A DNA stretch of 64,000 nt, taken from positions 1 to 64,000 of the forward strand of contig NZ_DGLD01000001.1 in assembly GCF_002387245.1 (NCBI RefSeq), written 5' to 3'. Both the position numbers and the translations under genes were made by a program. Under the pieces are notes generated by a model, which worked only from the letters and a program-made list of their open reading frames with translations, was not told the DNA's origin and did no database searches. This document shows positions 17,111 through 24,962 of this stretch, one piece after another (within the stretch, counting starts at the first letter, position 1; every line of letters begins with the position of its first letter). Source of the stretch: Brevundimonas sp. UBA4553. Lineage in GTDB: Bacteria > Pseudomonadota > Alphaproteobacteria > Caulobacterales > Caulobacteraceae.

Positions 17111-17980
17111 ATGACCTATGCTGACCGCCGCTGGACCTCGCCCGATGGCCTGAGCCTCTACGCCCGCGACTACGCCCCCGCCGACGGCCCGGCCCGGCTG
17201 CCGGTCATCGCCATCCACGGCCTGACCCGCAACAGCGCCGACTTCGAGGTCATCGCCGCCCTGATCGCCCAGAGCGGCCGTCGCGTCCTGGCGGTGGACG
17301 TGCGCGGGCGCGGCCTGTCGGACCGCGCGCCCGACCCCATGACCTATACGCCTGACGTCTATGCCAAGGACGTCGTCGCCCTGATGGAACAGCTCGGCAT
17401 TGAAAAGGCCGTCTTCCTCGGCACCTCCATGGGCGGGCTGATCACCATGGCCCTGACCGCGATCAAGCCCAAGGCCATCGCCGCCGCCATCCTCAACGAC
17501 GTGGGGCCGGAACTGGCGCCTGAGGGCCTGAGCCGAATCGCCGCCTATGCCGGCCAGCCGGTCGTGATCGAGACCTGGGCCGACGCCGCCGCCTACGCCA
17601 GGCGCATCAACGAAACGGCCCTGCCCCACTACACCGACGCCGACTGGGCCGCCTTCGCCCGCCGCACCTTCCGCGAAGGGACAGAAGGCGCGCCGGTGCT
17701 CGACTACGACCCCGACATCTCGGCCCCGATCAAGGCGGCGGGCGCCAAGGCGCTGATCCCCAACCTCTGGCCCTTCTTCCGCGCTCTGGCGCGCAAGAAG
17801 CCGACCCTGCTGCTGCGCGGCGCGACCTCCGACCTGCTCAGCCCCGCCATCGTCGCCAAGATGAGGAAGGCCGCGCCGGCCCTGGCCTACGCCGAGGTCC
17901 CAGCCATCGGCCACGCGCCCATGCTGGACGAGGCCGAAGCGCGGGCCGCCATCTTCGAGTTTCTGGCGGGCGTCGGCTAA
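17111..17980 (+). CDS. Alpha/beta-fold hydrolase
   Basis: A cytosolic alpha/beta hydrolase of 289 residues with the oxyanion HG motif (IHGLTRNSADFE), the nucleophile elbow GTSMGG near residue 108, a probable acid in GATSDLLSP near 240 and the catalytic His in IGHAPMLDE near 265. No signal peptide. Similar proteins act on esters, lactones or C-C bonds; the substrate is not predictable. It ends in a hairpin-rich convergent intergenic region. Confidence 0.85.
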   Translation: MTYADRRWTSPDGLSLYARDYAPADGPARLPVIAIHGLTRNSADFEVIAALIAQSGRRVLAVDVRGRGLSDRAPDPMTYTPDVYAKDVVALMEQLGIEKAVFLGTSMGGLITMALTAIKPKAIAAAILNDVGPELAPEGLSRIAAYAGQPVVIETWADAAAYARRINETALPHYTDADWAAFARRTFREGTEGAPVLDYDPDISAPIKAAGAKALIPNLWPFFRALARKKPTLLLRGATSDLLSPAIVAKMRKAAPALAYAEVPAIGHAPMLDEAEARAAIFEFLAGVG

Positions 17981-17998
17981 GCCGCCATCCCGGCCGCA

Positions 17999-18016
17999 CC
18001 CTCGCGAAAGCGAGGG
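17999..18016. repeat. CCCTCGC-GAAA-GCGAGGG hairpin
   Basis: A perfect 7-bp inverted repeat with a GAAA tetraloop just downstream of the alpha/beta hydrolase stop codon. It may help end transcription, though no T-run follows. Confidence 0.6.
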
Positions 18017-18022
18017 GGAGAG

Positions 18023-18099
18023 CCGGGACCGCCACACACGCTATCGCTTGAACGTCGAGTCTGTTGTGGTCCCGGATAGCGGCTACGCCGCCTCCGGGA
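18023..18099. repeat. Composite inverted repeats in a convergent intergenic region
   Basis: CCGGGACC (18023-18030) pairs with GGTCCCGG (18068-18075), enclosing a loop of about 37 bases. Overlapping it, TCCCGGA (18070-18076) pairs with TCCGGGA (18093-18099) around an inner stem GCGGC-TAC-GCCGC (18079-18091). The two arrangements are mutually exclusive at 18070-18075. Position between convergent genes suggests a termination or degenerate repeat element. Confidence 0.55.
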
Positions 18100-18122
18100 T
18101 GACGGTTTGGGTAGGGGAAACA

Positions 18123-18150
18123 GGCCTCAAGTCGCGCGAAGCGGTAGGCC
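18123..18150 (+). repeat. Nested-hairpin repeat family, copy A (degenerate)
   Basis: Outer arms GGCCT (18123-18127) and AGGCC (18146-18150) are intact; the inner stem is two bases shorter than in the other copies and pairs poorly. It lies 6 bases beyond the PhnA-domain gene's stop codon. Confidence 0.7.
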
Positions 18151-18156
18151 CCAGTA

Positions 18157-18381
18157 TCAGGCCTTCTTCACGAACTCGGTGCGCAGGACGAGACCCCGCA
18201 CCTTCTCGACATTGGCCTCGATCTCGTCGGGGTCGCCGGTCAGGCGGATGTTCTTGACCATGGTCCCGCGCTTCAGCGTCACCCCGCCCGACCCCTTGAC
18301 CTTGAGGTCCTTGATCAGGGTCACGCTGTCGCCGTCGGCCAGGATGTTGCCGTTGGAATCCTTGGTCACGTCGTCGGTCAT
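18157..18381 (-). CDS. PhnA-domain protein (YjdM C-terminal domain only)
   Basis: A 74-residue protein consisting of the PhnA/YjdM C-terminal domain: DSNGNILADGDSVTLIKDL, VKGSGGVTLKRGT and the terminal LRTEFVKKA. The zinc-ribbon N-terminal half seen in full YjdM is absent, which is common in this family. Although named after the alkylphosphonate region of E. coli, no role in phosphonate use is established. It starts at ATG 18381; an upstream ATG (18441) would run into the repeat copy there. It lies downstream of nadE on the same strand. Confidence 0.85.
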   Translation of the reverse strand: MTDDVTKDSNGNILADGDSVTLIKDLKVKGSGGVTLKRGTMVKNIRLTGDPDEIEANVEKVRGLVLRTEFVKKA

Positions 18382-18433
18382 GGTCGCCTCGTAGAAAGCG
18401 GGCGCGCGATATCGAACCCGTTGAATTGAAAGC

Positions 18434-18463
18434 GGCCTCAAGTAGCGCGAAGCGCGATAGGCC
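18434..18463 (+). repeat. Nested-hairpin repeat family, copy B
   Basis: Outer arms GGCCT/AGGCC, conserved CAAGTA linker and inner stem GCGC-GAA-GCGC. It lies 21 bases past the nadE stop codon, so it would be read in reverse by the nadE transcript. Confidence 0.9.
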
Positions 18464-18484
18464 CCTAACTAAAATCCGACGCCC

Positions 18485-20530
18485 TCAGACGTCGGGGACG
18501 TTCTGGTCCAGTTCATCGAGCCAGACGCGTGCGCTGCTGTCCGACGGCGCGCGCCAGTCGCCGCGCGGCGACAGCGACCCGCCCGTCACCACCTTCGGCC
18601 CGTTCGGCACGGCCGAGCGCTTGAACTGGCTGGTCTGGAAGAAGCGGATCAGGAACTTCCTCAGCCACCCCTTGATGGTCGGCAGGTCGTAGGCGACCCG
18701 CTCCGCCTGCGGCAGACCGGCGGGCCAGCTTCCGGTCGTCGCGTCGCCCCAGGCCTGATGGGCCAGGAAGGCGACCTTGGACGGCTTGAGGCCGAAGCGG
18801 CTGATGTAGAAGAGAAAGAAGTCGTTCAGGGCATAGGGGCCGACAATGCTCTGCGTCGACTGGATCTCCCCGTCCGCGCCCGCCGGCACCAGTTCGGGCG
18901 AGATCTCGGTGGCCAGAACAGCATGAAGCGTCGGGGTCGCGGCCTCGCCCACCAGACCGCGCTCGGCCACCCAACGGATCAGGTGCTGGATCAGGGTCTT
19001 CGCCACCCCGCCGTTGACGTTGTAGTGGCTCATGTGGTCGCCGACCCCATAGGTGCACCAGCCCAGCGCCAGTTCCGACAGGTCGCCGGTGCCCAGGACG
19101 AAGCCGTGGTTCTGGTTGGCCAGACGGAACAGATAGTCGGTGCGCAGACCCGCCTGCACGTTCTCGAAGGTGATGTCATGCACCGGCTCGCCGTTCGAGA
19201 AGGGGTGGCCGATGTCGCGCAGCATCTGCTCGGCGGCGGGACGAATGTCGATCTCGGCGCCCGTGACGCCCACCGCATCCATCAGCGCCCATGCGTTCGA
19301 CTTCGTCCCGTCCGAAGTCGCGAAACCGGGCATGGTGAAGGCCAGAATGCCGGTGCGCGGCAACTCCAGCCGATCAAAGGCGCGACAGGCCACCAGCAGG
19401 GCCTGGGTCGAATCAAGCCCGCCCGAGACGCCGATCACCAGTGTCTTCGACCCCGTCGCCGTCATCCGCCGCATCAGGCCCTGAACCTGGATGTTGAAGG
19501 CCTCGAAGCAGTCCTGATCCAGACGCGCCGCGTCGTCGGGCACGAAGGGGAAGCGGTCCAGCGGGCGGATCAGGGCGTCGCCGGGACCTTCGCCAGCCTC
19601 GAACGGGACCACCGTCGCGGCCTCGCCTTCCAGACGGGCGCAGTCGGCGAAGGTGCCGTTGCGCAGACGGTCCAGACCGATGCGGTCCACGTCCACGTCG
19701 GCGATTGTCAGATGGCTCTCCAGCGCGAACCGCTCGCCTTCGGCGATCTTCGCGCCCAGTTCGTGGATGGTCGCCTGACCGTCCCAGGCCAGGTCGGTCG
19801 TCGACTCGCCCCAGCCCGAGGCGGCGAAGACATAGGCCGACAGGGTGCGGGCCGACTGGCTGGCGCACAGCAGGGCGCGCTCGTCAGCCTTGCCGATGAC
19901 AATGTTGGAGGCCGACAGGTTGCACAGGATGCGCGCCCCCGCGAGCGCCGCCCGCGTCGACGGCGGCTGCGGGGCCCAGAAGTCCTCGCAGATCTCGACG
20001 GCGAAGACGAAGCCCGGCCGGTTGGTCGCCTCGAAGATCAGACCCGGCGCGAAATCGACGCTCTCGCCGTTCAGGACGAGGCTGTCCTCGCTGCGGCTGG
20101 CGGCGGGCGCGAACCAGCGCTTCTCGTAATATTCGCGGTAGTTGGGCAGGTAGGTCTTCGGGACCACGCCCAGCACCTCGCCCCCGCCCAGCACCACCGC
20201 GCAGTTGAACAGGGCGTCGCCGTTGCGCAGCGGCGCGCCGATCACGGCGATCACGCCCGCATCGTCCGCGACCTCGGCCAGGTCGGCGATGCGACGCTCG
20301 ATCTCTTCCAGCAGGGCCGCCTGCATCAACAGGTCGTCGATGGCGTAGGCGCTCAGCGACAGTTCGGGAAAGACCAGCAGGTCCACGCCCGACGCGCCCG
20401 CCTGACGGATCAGCCGCGCGTGTTCCTCGGCGTTAGCGGCCGGATCGGCGACATGGACCACCGGGGTCGCGGCCGCCACGCGCACGAAGCCGTGGGCGCA
20501 CGAGGCGTGGAAGGGATGCGTCTTCGCCAT
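18485..20530 (-). CDS. nadE: Glutamine-dependent NAD+ synthetase
   Basis: Final step of NAD biosynthesis: amidates nicotinic acid adenine dinucleotide using ammonia from glutamine. The 681-residue product has an N-terminal nitrilase-type glutaminase with the Glu-Lys-Cys triad (FPELSLSAY near 60, KTYLPNYREYYE near 130, VEICEDFW near 180) and a C-terminal synthetase with the PP-loop IGVSGGLDSTQALL near 370. The long form matches the actinobacterial/alphaproteobacterial type. It starts at ATG 20530; longer in-frame extensions run into the ftsY promoter region. It is divergent from ftsY. Confidence 0.95.
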   Translation of the reverse strand: MAKTHPFHASCAHGFVRVAAATPVVHVADPAANAEEHARLIRQAGASGVDLLVFPELSLSAYAIDDLLMQAALLEEIERRIADLAEVADDAGVIAVIGAPLRNGDALFNCAVVLGGGEVLGVVPKTYLPNYREYYEKRWFAPAASRSEDSLVLNGESVDFAPGLIFEATNRPGFVFAVEICEDFWAPQPPSTRAALAGARILCNLSASNIVIGKADERALLCASQSARTLSAYVFAASGWGESTTDLAWDGQATIHELGAKIAEGERFALESHLTIADVDVDRIGLDRLRNGTFADCARLEGEAATVVPFEAGEGPGDALIRPLDRFPFVPDDAARLDQDCFEAFNIQVQGLMRRMTATGSKTLVIGVSGGLDSTQALLVACRAFDRLELPRTGILAFTMPGFATSDGTKSNAWALMDAVGVTGAEIDIRPAAEQMLRDIGHPFSNGEPVHDITFENVQAGLRTDYLFRLANQNHGFVLGTGDLSELALGWCTYGVGDHMSHYNVNGGVAKTLIQHLIRWVAERGLVGEAATPTLHAVLATEISPELVPAGADGEIQSTQSIVGPYALNDFFLFYISRFGLKPSKVAFLAHQAWGDATTGSWPAGLPQAERVAYDLPTIKGWLRKFLIRFFQTSQFKRSAVPNGPKVVTGGSLSPRGDWRAPSDSSARVWLDELDQNVPDV

Positions 20531-20544
20531 CAATCTTTCCGCTC

Positions 20545-20564
20545 TTCCCGGCGGACGCCGGGAA
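20545..20564. repeat. TTCCCGGC-GGAC-GCCGGGAA hairpin
   Basis: A perfect 8-bp inverted repeat with a 4-base loop in the nadE/ftsY divergent intergenic region, 14 bases upstream of the nadE start. It could be an operator or an intergenic repeat; nothing distinguishes these. Confidence 0.5.
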
Positions 20565-20717
20565 CCAGTGAGAGCCACAGGCACAAACCCTAAGGCCTTG
20601 CTGGTCAATATAGGGTTGCGACCCGAAGCCAAAGCACCGGCTCCCCGCCTTTGCAGGGACGAACGGGACAAAGGATCGCGCGTGACCTGCGAACCGCTGT
20701 CGGCTAAGGCTCGCAGC

Positions 20718-21653
20718 ATGAGCGATACGCCCAAAAAAGGCTGGTTCCAGCGACTGAGCGCGGGTCTGTCCCGGTCTTCCAAGCAGATGACCGAACAGGT
20801 CGTCTCCACCTTCGTGAAGGAGCCCCTGTCCGAAGAGGCGCTGGAGCATCTGGAAGAACACCTGATTGAGAGCGATCTGGGGCCCGCCGCCTCGGCCCGC
20901 ATCGTCGAACGCTTCCGCGAGCTGCGCTTCGGCAAGAGCTCCGACGAGCGCGAGATCAAGGAGGCTCTGGCCGAGGCCGTGGCCGCCGAGCTGCTGCCGC
21001 GTCAGGCGTCCTTTGATCCCCTCAACGGACCCAAGCCCTATGTCGTCCTGTTCGTCGGCGTGAACGGCTCGGGCAAGACCACGACCCTGGGCAAGATCGC
21101 TTCTGACCTCACGGCCCGGGGCGCCAGGGTGATGATCGTCGCCGGCGACACCTTCCGCGCCGCCGCCCGCGAACAGCTGAAGGTCTGGGCCGAACGCGCC
21201 GGCGCCGATTTCGAAAGCCGTCGCGACGGAGCCGACGCCGCCGGCCTGGCCTTCGACGCCTACACCAAGGCGAAAGCCGAGGGCTACGACGTGGTCCTGA
21301 TCGACACCGCCGGGCGCCTGCAGAACAAGTCCGCCCTGATGGACGAGCTGTTGAAGATCGTCCGCGTGCTCAAGAAGGTCGACGCCGACGCCCCGCACGA
21401 GACCCTGCTGGTGCTGGACGCCACCGTGGGCCGCAACGCCTTGGAACAGGAAAAGATCTTCGGCCGCACGGCCTACGTGTCAGGCGTCGTGATGACCAAG
21501 CTGGACGGCACCGCGCGCGGCGGGGTCCTGGTTCCCGTGGCCCAGGCTTCGGACGCCCCGATCAAGCTGATCGGCGTCGGCGAAGGCGTCGACGACCTGC
21601 AACCCTTCGACGCGCGCGCGTTTTCCCGATCACTGGTCGGGCTTGAGGACTGA
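20718..21653 (+). CDS. ftsY: Signal recognition particle receptor FtsY
   Basis: An SRP-receptor GTPase that brings ribosomes making membrane proteins to the SecYEG/YidC machinery. The 311-residue product has a short N-terminal region (no long acidic A domain, usual in alphaproteobacteria), a helical N domain, and the G domain: GVNGSGKTTTLGKIA (G1) near 115, DTFRAAAREQLKVW, VLIDTAGRLQNK (G3), TKLDGTARGG (G4) and the closing GVGEGVDDLQPFDA. ATG 20718 gives MSDTPKKGW; an ATG at 20568 would extend it by 50 residues without family similarity. yciB follows after 5 bases. Confidence 0.95.
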   Translation: MSDTPKKGWFQRLSAGLSRSSKQMTEQVVSTFVKEPLSEEALEHLEEHLIESDLGPAASARIVERFRELRFGKSSDEREIKEALAEAVAAELLPRQASFDPLNGPKPYVVLFVGVNGSGKTTTLGKIASDLTARGARVMIVAGDTFRAAAREQLKVWAERAGADFESRRDGADAAGLAFDAYTKAKAEGYDVVLIDTAGRLQNKSALMDELLKIVRVLKKVDADAPHETLLVLDATVGRNALEQEKIFGRTAYVSGVVMTKLDGTARGGVLVPVAQASDAPIKLIGVGEGVDDLQPFDARAFSRSLVGLED

Positions 21654-21658
21654 AGCGT

Positions 21659-22303
21659 ATGAGTGAAGCCGTCGAAACCAAACGCCCGCAGTGGATCCGT
21701 CAGGCCGTCGATTTCGGCGCCCTGATCGCCTTCATGGCCGCCTATTTCATCACCCGCGACATGATCAAGGCCACCTGGGTCTTGGTCATCGCCTCGATGA
21801 TCGCCCTGGCCGTCGGCTTCATCATCGAGCGGCGCCTGGCGCCCATGCCCCTGATCACCGGCGGCTTCGCCCTGGTCTTCGGCGCCCTGACCATCCTCAC
21901 CGACGACGACCTGTTCGTGAAGCTGAAGCTGACGGTGCAGAACGGCCTGCTGGCCGCCGTCCTGCTGGGTTCGATCCCGCTGAAGAAGTCGCCGTTCAAG
22001 GCCCTGCTCGGCTCGGCCATCAAGGTGACGGACGAGGCCTGGCGCAAGCTGACCTTCCGCTATGGCCTCTACTTCCTGGCGGTCGCCATCGCCAACGAGG
22101 TCTTCCGCAGCCCGACGGCGGTGACCGCCATCTGGTCGATGCTGAACCTGGGAACGCCCGACCCCAACGGGGTCTGGACCGCCTTCCGCGGCGTGCTGTG
22201 GATCGCCGCCTCCGTCTTCGGCCTGTGCCAGGTGCCGCTGATCATGAAGAACATGATCAAGGACGAAGAGCCCGGTCCCATCTCGCCCGACACGGGGCTC
22301 TAG
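21659..22303 (+). CDS. yciB: YciB/IspZ-family inner-membrane septation protein
   Basis: A 214-residue protein with about five membrane segments. VDFGALIAFMAAYFI, the interior KLTVQNGLLAAVLLGS and the signature KKSPFKALLGSAIKVTDEAWRKLTFRYGLYF mark the family, whose members interact with the cell-elongation and division machinery and affect envelope integrity. It begins 5 bases after ftsY, a pairing common in alphaproteobacteria. Copy C of the hairpin repeat lies 53 bases downstream. Confidence 0.92.
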   Translation: MSEAVETKRPQWIRQAVDFGALIAFMAAYFITRDMIKATWVLVIASMIALAVGFIIERRLAPMPLITGGFALVFGALTILTDDDLFVKLKLTVQNGLLAAVLLGSIPLKKSPFKALLGSAIKVTDEAWRKLTFRYGLYFLAVAIANEVFRSPTAVTAIWSMLNLGTPDPNGVWTAFRGVLWIAASVFGLCQVPLIMKNMIKDEEPGPISPDTGL

Positions 22304-22356
22304 GGAACCGTCCGGGCTCTGACGACCTGATGCTTGGGGTCCACGCCTTCAAACAG

Positions 22357-22386
22357 GGCCTCAAGTAGCGCGAAGCGCGGTAGGCC
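22357..22386 (+). repeat. Nested-hairpin repeat family, copy C
   Basis: Outer arms extend to 6 bp (GGGCCT/AGGCCC, 22356-22387), inner stem GCGC-GAA-GCGC. The preceding CTTCAAAC tract is also seen before copies D2 and F, so the repeat unit extends about 10 bases upstream. It lies 53 bases after the yciB stop codon. Confidence 0.9.
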
Positions 22387-22501
22387 CAGAACAAATGTCT
22401 TCAAACCGTCAGGATTTCCGTCGTCAAAGCGTAAAGCGCGACTGTTAGCTGTCGCACCATGTCCGGCCCTTTCAACGCGGCCGGAACGAGGATCGAGGAC
22501 G

Positions 22502-23149
22502 ATGGTCAAGTCAGGCAAGCAGGCGAAGATCAGGGGCGGACTGGCGGAATCGCCCAGCCACCTGATGCACCGGGTGTTGCAACTCTCGCTCGACATCTAC
22601 GCCGAAGAGGCCGGTCCGGACGGCCTGACCCAGCGTCAGTTCGCGGTGCTGGAGGCGGTTTCGGTCCGTTCGGGCCTGACCCAGACCGATCTCGTCAAGG
22701 CCACCGGCATCGACCGCTCGACCCTGGCCGACCTGGTCGCCCGCATGACCGCCAAGGGCCTTCTGGAACGCGAACGCTCGGCGCTGGACGCCCGCGCCAA
22801 GGCCGTGCGCCTGTCCGAAGCCGGCCAGACCGCGCTGGACGCCGCCCGCCCCCGCGTCGAGGCCGCCGACAAACGCATTCTGGCCCTGTTGCCCAAGGCC
22901 CGGCGCGAGGGCTTCATCGACCTGCTGACCAGCCTGACCGACGCCGCCGACGCCGCCCCAGAGCAGGCCCGGGCCGAAGCCAAGGCGGCCAAGAAGGCGG
23001 CCAAGGACGCGCGCAAGGCCGAGAAGGCCGCGAAGAAGGCGCTAGATGGCGGCAAGCCGAAAAAGAAGAAGAAGGCCGTCGAACCGGCGGCTGACGCCGG
23101 CGCGATCGAAGCCGTCATCATCCCGCTCAAGGAAGCGGCGAAGGCCTAG
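22502..23149 (+). CDS. MarR-family regulator with Lys/Ala-rich histone-like tail
   Basis: A 215-residue protein. Residues 1 to about 145 form a MarR winged helix: LTQRQFAVLEAVSVRSGLTQ, DLVKATGIDRSTLADLVARM (recognition helix) and LLERERSALDARAKAVRL (wing). From about residue 158 it changes to a tail of repeated AKKAAKDARKAEKAAKKAL units, then KPKKKKK and a short hydrophobic end (AIEAVIIPLKEAA). Such tails resemble histone H1-like proteins and would bind DNA non-specifically. ATG 22502 is chosen over an in-frame ATG at 22334 that would cross repeat copy C. It ends 4 bases into the convergent small gene. Effector unknown. Confidence 0.87.
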   Translation: MVKSGKQAKIRGGLAESPSHLMHRVLQLSLDIYAEEAGPDGLTQRQFAVLEAVSVRSGLTQTDLVKATGIDRSTLADLVARMTAKGLLERERSALDARAKAVRLSEAGQTALDAARPRVEAADKRILALLPKARREGFIDLLTSLTDAADAAPEQARAEAKAAKKAAKDARKAEKAAKKALDGGKPKKKKKAVEPAADAGAIEAVIIPLKEAAKA

Positions 23150-23385
23150 ACCCGGATATCCAGCAGCGATCCCGGCCGCTGATAACGCGTGGGCGACGGG
23201 CTTTCCTGCGCCTGGACCGAGCGCACCGGCGTATCCGCGCGGGTCTCGATCGGCGTTGCAGCGGGGACCGGCGCGCTCATGCCCATGGCCGCGCGGAAGA
23301 AGGCGGACTGGGAGGTTCTCAGCGCATGGGCCGCGCCGCCTGCGGGCGGAGGAAAAGCCGGACGGTCTGAAGGAATCGCGGACAT
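23146..23385 (-). CDS. Small conserved-looking hypothetical protein
   Basis: A 79-residue product from ATG 23385: Pro/Ala-rich N-terminus, a short hydrophobic stretch (SQSAFFRAAMGMSA) and a C-terminal end RPGSLLDIRV. I believe this ending recurs in small Caulobacterales proteins, which is the main reason to regard it as real. No signal peptide or known domain. It overlaps the MarR gene's end by 4 bases, tail to tail. Function unknown. Confidence 0.55.
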   Translation of the reverse strand: MSAIPSDRPAFPPPAGGAAHALRTSQSAFFRAAMGMSAPVPAATPIETRADTPVRSVQAQESPSPTRYQRPGSLLDIRV

Positions 23386-23456
23386 GGGCCGACGATCCGC
23401 CCAAAGGGTCTAGATATGGTTAATGCGCGATTCACCGTCTTTCGCGCGGGCGGCCC

Positions 23457-24017
23457 CTAGCGAACCGGCGCCTTCAGCGCATCGACCAGCTTCTGCAGAT
23501 CGGCCTCGGTCAGAACCGGCCCCGACGACTTGGCGACGATCGTCCCATAGGCGTCGACCGCAAAGCTCTCCGGCACGCCCGAGACGCCCAGATCCAGCCC
23601 CGCCCGCCCCTCGCGGTCCACCAGGACCAGGGCGTAGGGATCGCCCAGCTCGTCGAGGAAGGCGCGCGTGGCGACGGGCTCGTCCTTGTAGGCCACGCCG
23701 ACGACGTTGATGCCCTGCGCCTTCAGCTTCAGCAGTTGCGGATGCTCCAGCCGGCATGGCGCGCACCAGCTGGCGAACAGGTTGACGATCATCGGCTTGC
23801 CGACGCCGGCCGTCTTCAGGTCCAGTCGCTGGTCCGTCTCGACGTCGCCTTGAAGGATCGGCAGGACCGTCTGCGGGATCGGCTGGCCGACCAGGGCGTC
23901 GGGCTTGTATTCACGACCCTGGCCCGGCGCGCCGGACAAGGTGTTCAGCTGAACCATCAGGAAGACGCCGAGCGCGACCAGGGCCGCGATGGGGATCAGG
24001 GCGAACCAGCGGTTCAT
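23457..24017 (-). CDS. ccmG: Thiol:disulfide interchange protein CcmG/DsbE
   Basis: A membrane-anchored periplasmic thioredoxin that reduces apocytochrome c cysteines before haem attachment. The 186-residue product has an N-terminal anchor (WFALIPIAALVALGVFLM), the active site ASWCAPCRLEHPQL near residue 90 and a cis-proline region GVPESFAVDAYG. Its ATG overlaps the ccmD stop codon (ATGA), so it is the last gene of the ccmC-ccmD-ccmG unit. Confidence 0.93.
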   Translation of the reverse strand: MNRWFALIPIAALVALGVFLMVQLNTLSGAPGQGREYKPDALVGQPIPQTVLPILQGDVETDQRLDLKTAGVGKPMIVNLFASWCAPCRLEHPQLLKLKAQGINVVGVAYKDEPVATRAFLDELGDPYALVLVDREGRAGLDLGVSGVPESFAVDAYGTIVAKSSGPVLTEADLQKLVDALKAPVR

Positions 24018-24166
24018 TTGCGCGCCTCTTCCAGACGGGCCAGCTCGCGTTTCCAGCGTCGGGCGGCGATGAGGGCCCGCAGCGACAGCACGGCGAGCGC
24101 CGCCGCGCTGATCGCCCAGGACGACCAGACAAAGACGCCATAGGGGCTCATGTCGAGATCCAGCAT
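24014..24166 (-). CDS. ccmD: Haem exporter protein CcmD
   Basis: A tiny protein of 50 residues, with ATG at 24166 and the stop overlapping the ccmG start. It has the CcmD pattern: SPYGVFVWSSWAISAAALAV as a single membrane helix, followed by a basic tail RRWKRELARLEEARK. CcmD helps release holo-CcmE from the CcmABC haem transporter. Position between ccmC (10 bases) and ccmG supports it strongly. Confidence 0.9.
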   Translation of the reverse strand: MLDLDMSPYGVFVWSSWAISAAALAVLSLRALIAARRWKRELARLEEARK

Positions 24167-24176
24167 CGGCGGCTCC

Positions 24177-24896
24177 TCAGGCTTCTTGGGCGGCGCGGGC
24201 GCGAAGGGACAGGACGCGGCGACGACGCACCTCGGTGCGGATCGAGGTCAGCCAGATCGCCCCGAACAGCAGGCCGTAGGCCGCCATCATGGTCAGCAGG
24301 GGGGTCAGATAGGCCGGGTCCAGACTGGTCCCGCCCGCGCGCAGCAGCGAGGCCGGCTGATGCAGGGTGTTCCACCAGTCGACCGAAAACTTGACGATCG
24401 GCAGGTTGATCAGCCCGACCAGACCCAGGACCGCCGCGGCGCGTCCGGCCTTGGCCTCGTCGTCGATCGAGGCGCGCAGGGCCATGTAGCCGAGGTAGAA
24501 GAGGAACAGCACCAGCACGCTGGTCAGCCGCGCGTCCCACACCCACCAGGTCCCCCACATGGGTTGGCCCCACAGGGAGCCGGTGATCAGGGCCAGACCC
24601 GTCAGCACCGCGCCCGGCAGGGCGGCGGCGCGCGCGGCGGCGTCGGCCAGGGGATGCCTGAACACCAGGGCGAAGAAGCTGGAGACCCCCAGGGCCGCAT
24701 AGGCGCCGAGGCCCAGGGTCGCGGCGGGCACATGGATGAACATGATCCGCACCGTATCGCCCTGCTGATAGTCGGCGGGCGCGGTAAAGCTGAGCCAGGT
24801 CCCTGCGGCCAGCAGGACGGCGGCCAGCCCCCACAGCACCGGCGTCAGCGGGCGGGTGAAGCGCATGAAGCGGTCGGGATTGGCGAGGCCGAACAT
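24177..24896 (-). CDS. ccmC: Haem exporter/haem-handling protein CcmC
   Basis: An inner-membrane protein of 239 residues with six hydrophobic segments and the tryptophan-rich haem-binding signature GTWWVWDARLTSVLVL near 125. Conserved periplasmic histidines lie in FIHVPAA near 52 and in NTLHQPAS near 180. CcmC loads haem on CcmE during cytochrome c maturation. ATG 24896 gives MFGLANPDRFMRF; a longer start at 24932 is possible but adds only a basic tail. ccmA and ccmB are not upstream, where a PfkB kinase gene sits instead. Confidence 0.92.
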   Translation of the reverse strand: MFGLANPDRFMRFTRPLTPVLWGLAAVLLAAGTWLSFTAPADYQQGDTVRIMFIHVPAATLGLGAYAALGVSSFFALVFRHPLADAAARAAALPGAVLTGLALITGSLWGQPMWGTWWVWDARLTSVLVLFLFYLGYMALRASIDDEAKAGRAAAVLGLVGLINLPIVKFSVDWWNTLHQPASLLRAGGTSLDPAYLTPLLTMMAAYGLLFGAIWLTSIRTEVRRRRVLSLRARAAQEA

Positions 24897-24962
24897 GGTC
24901 CGCCGATTACGCGGCGCGACGGGGAACGGCAAGCGCCCCCCGCGCGTGACCTCTGGTCGCGA

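Noticed and set aside
16508..18037. 509-codon minus-strand frame over the GmhB-like and hydrolase genes
   Set aside because: Gly/Val/His/Gln-rich shadow with no domain; the plus strand carries complete HAD and alpha/beta-hydrolase motif sets.
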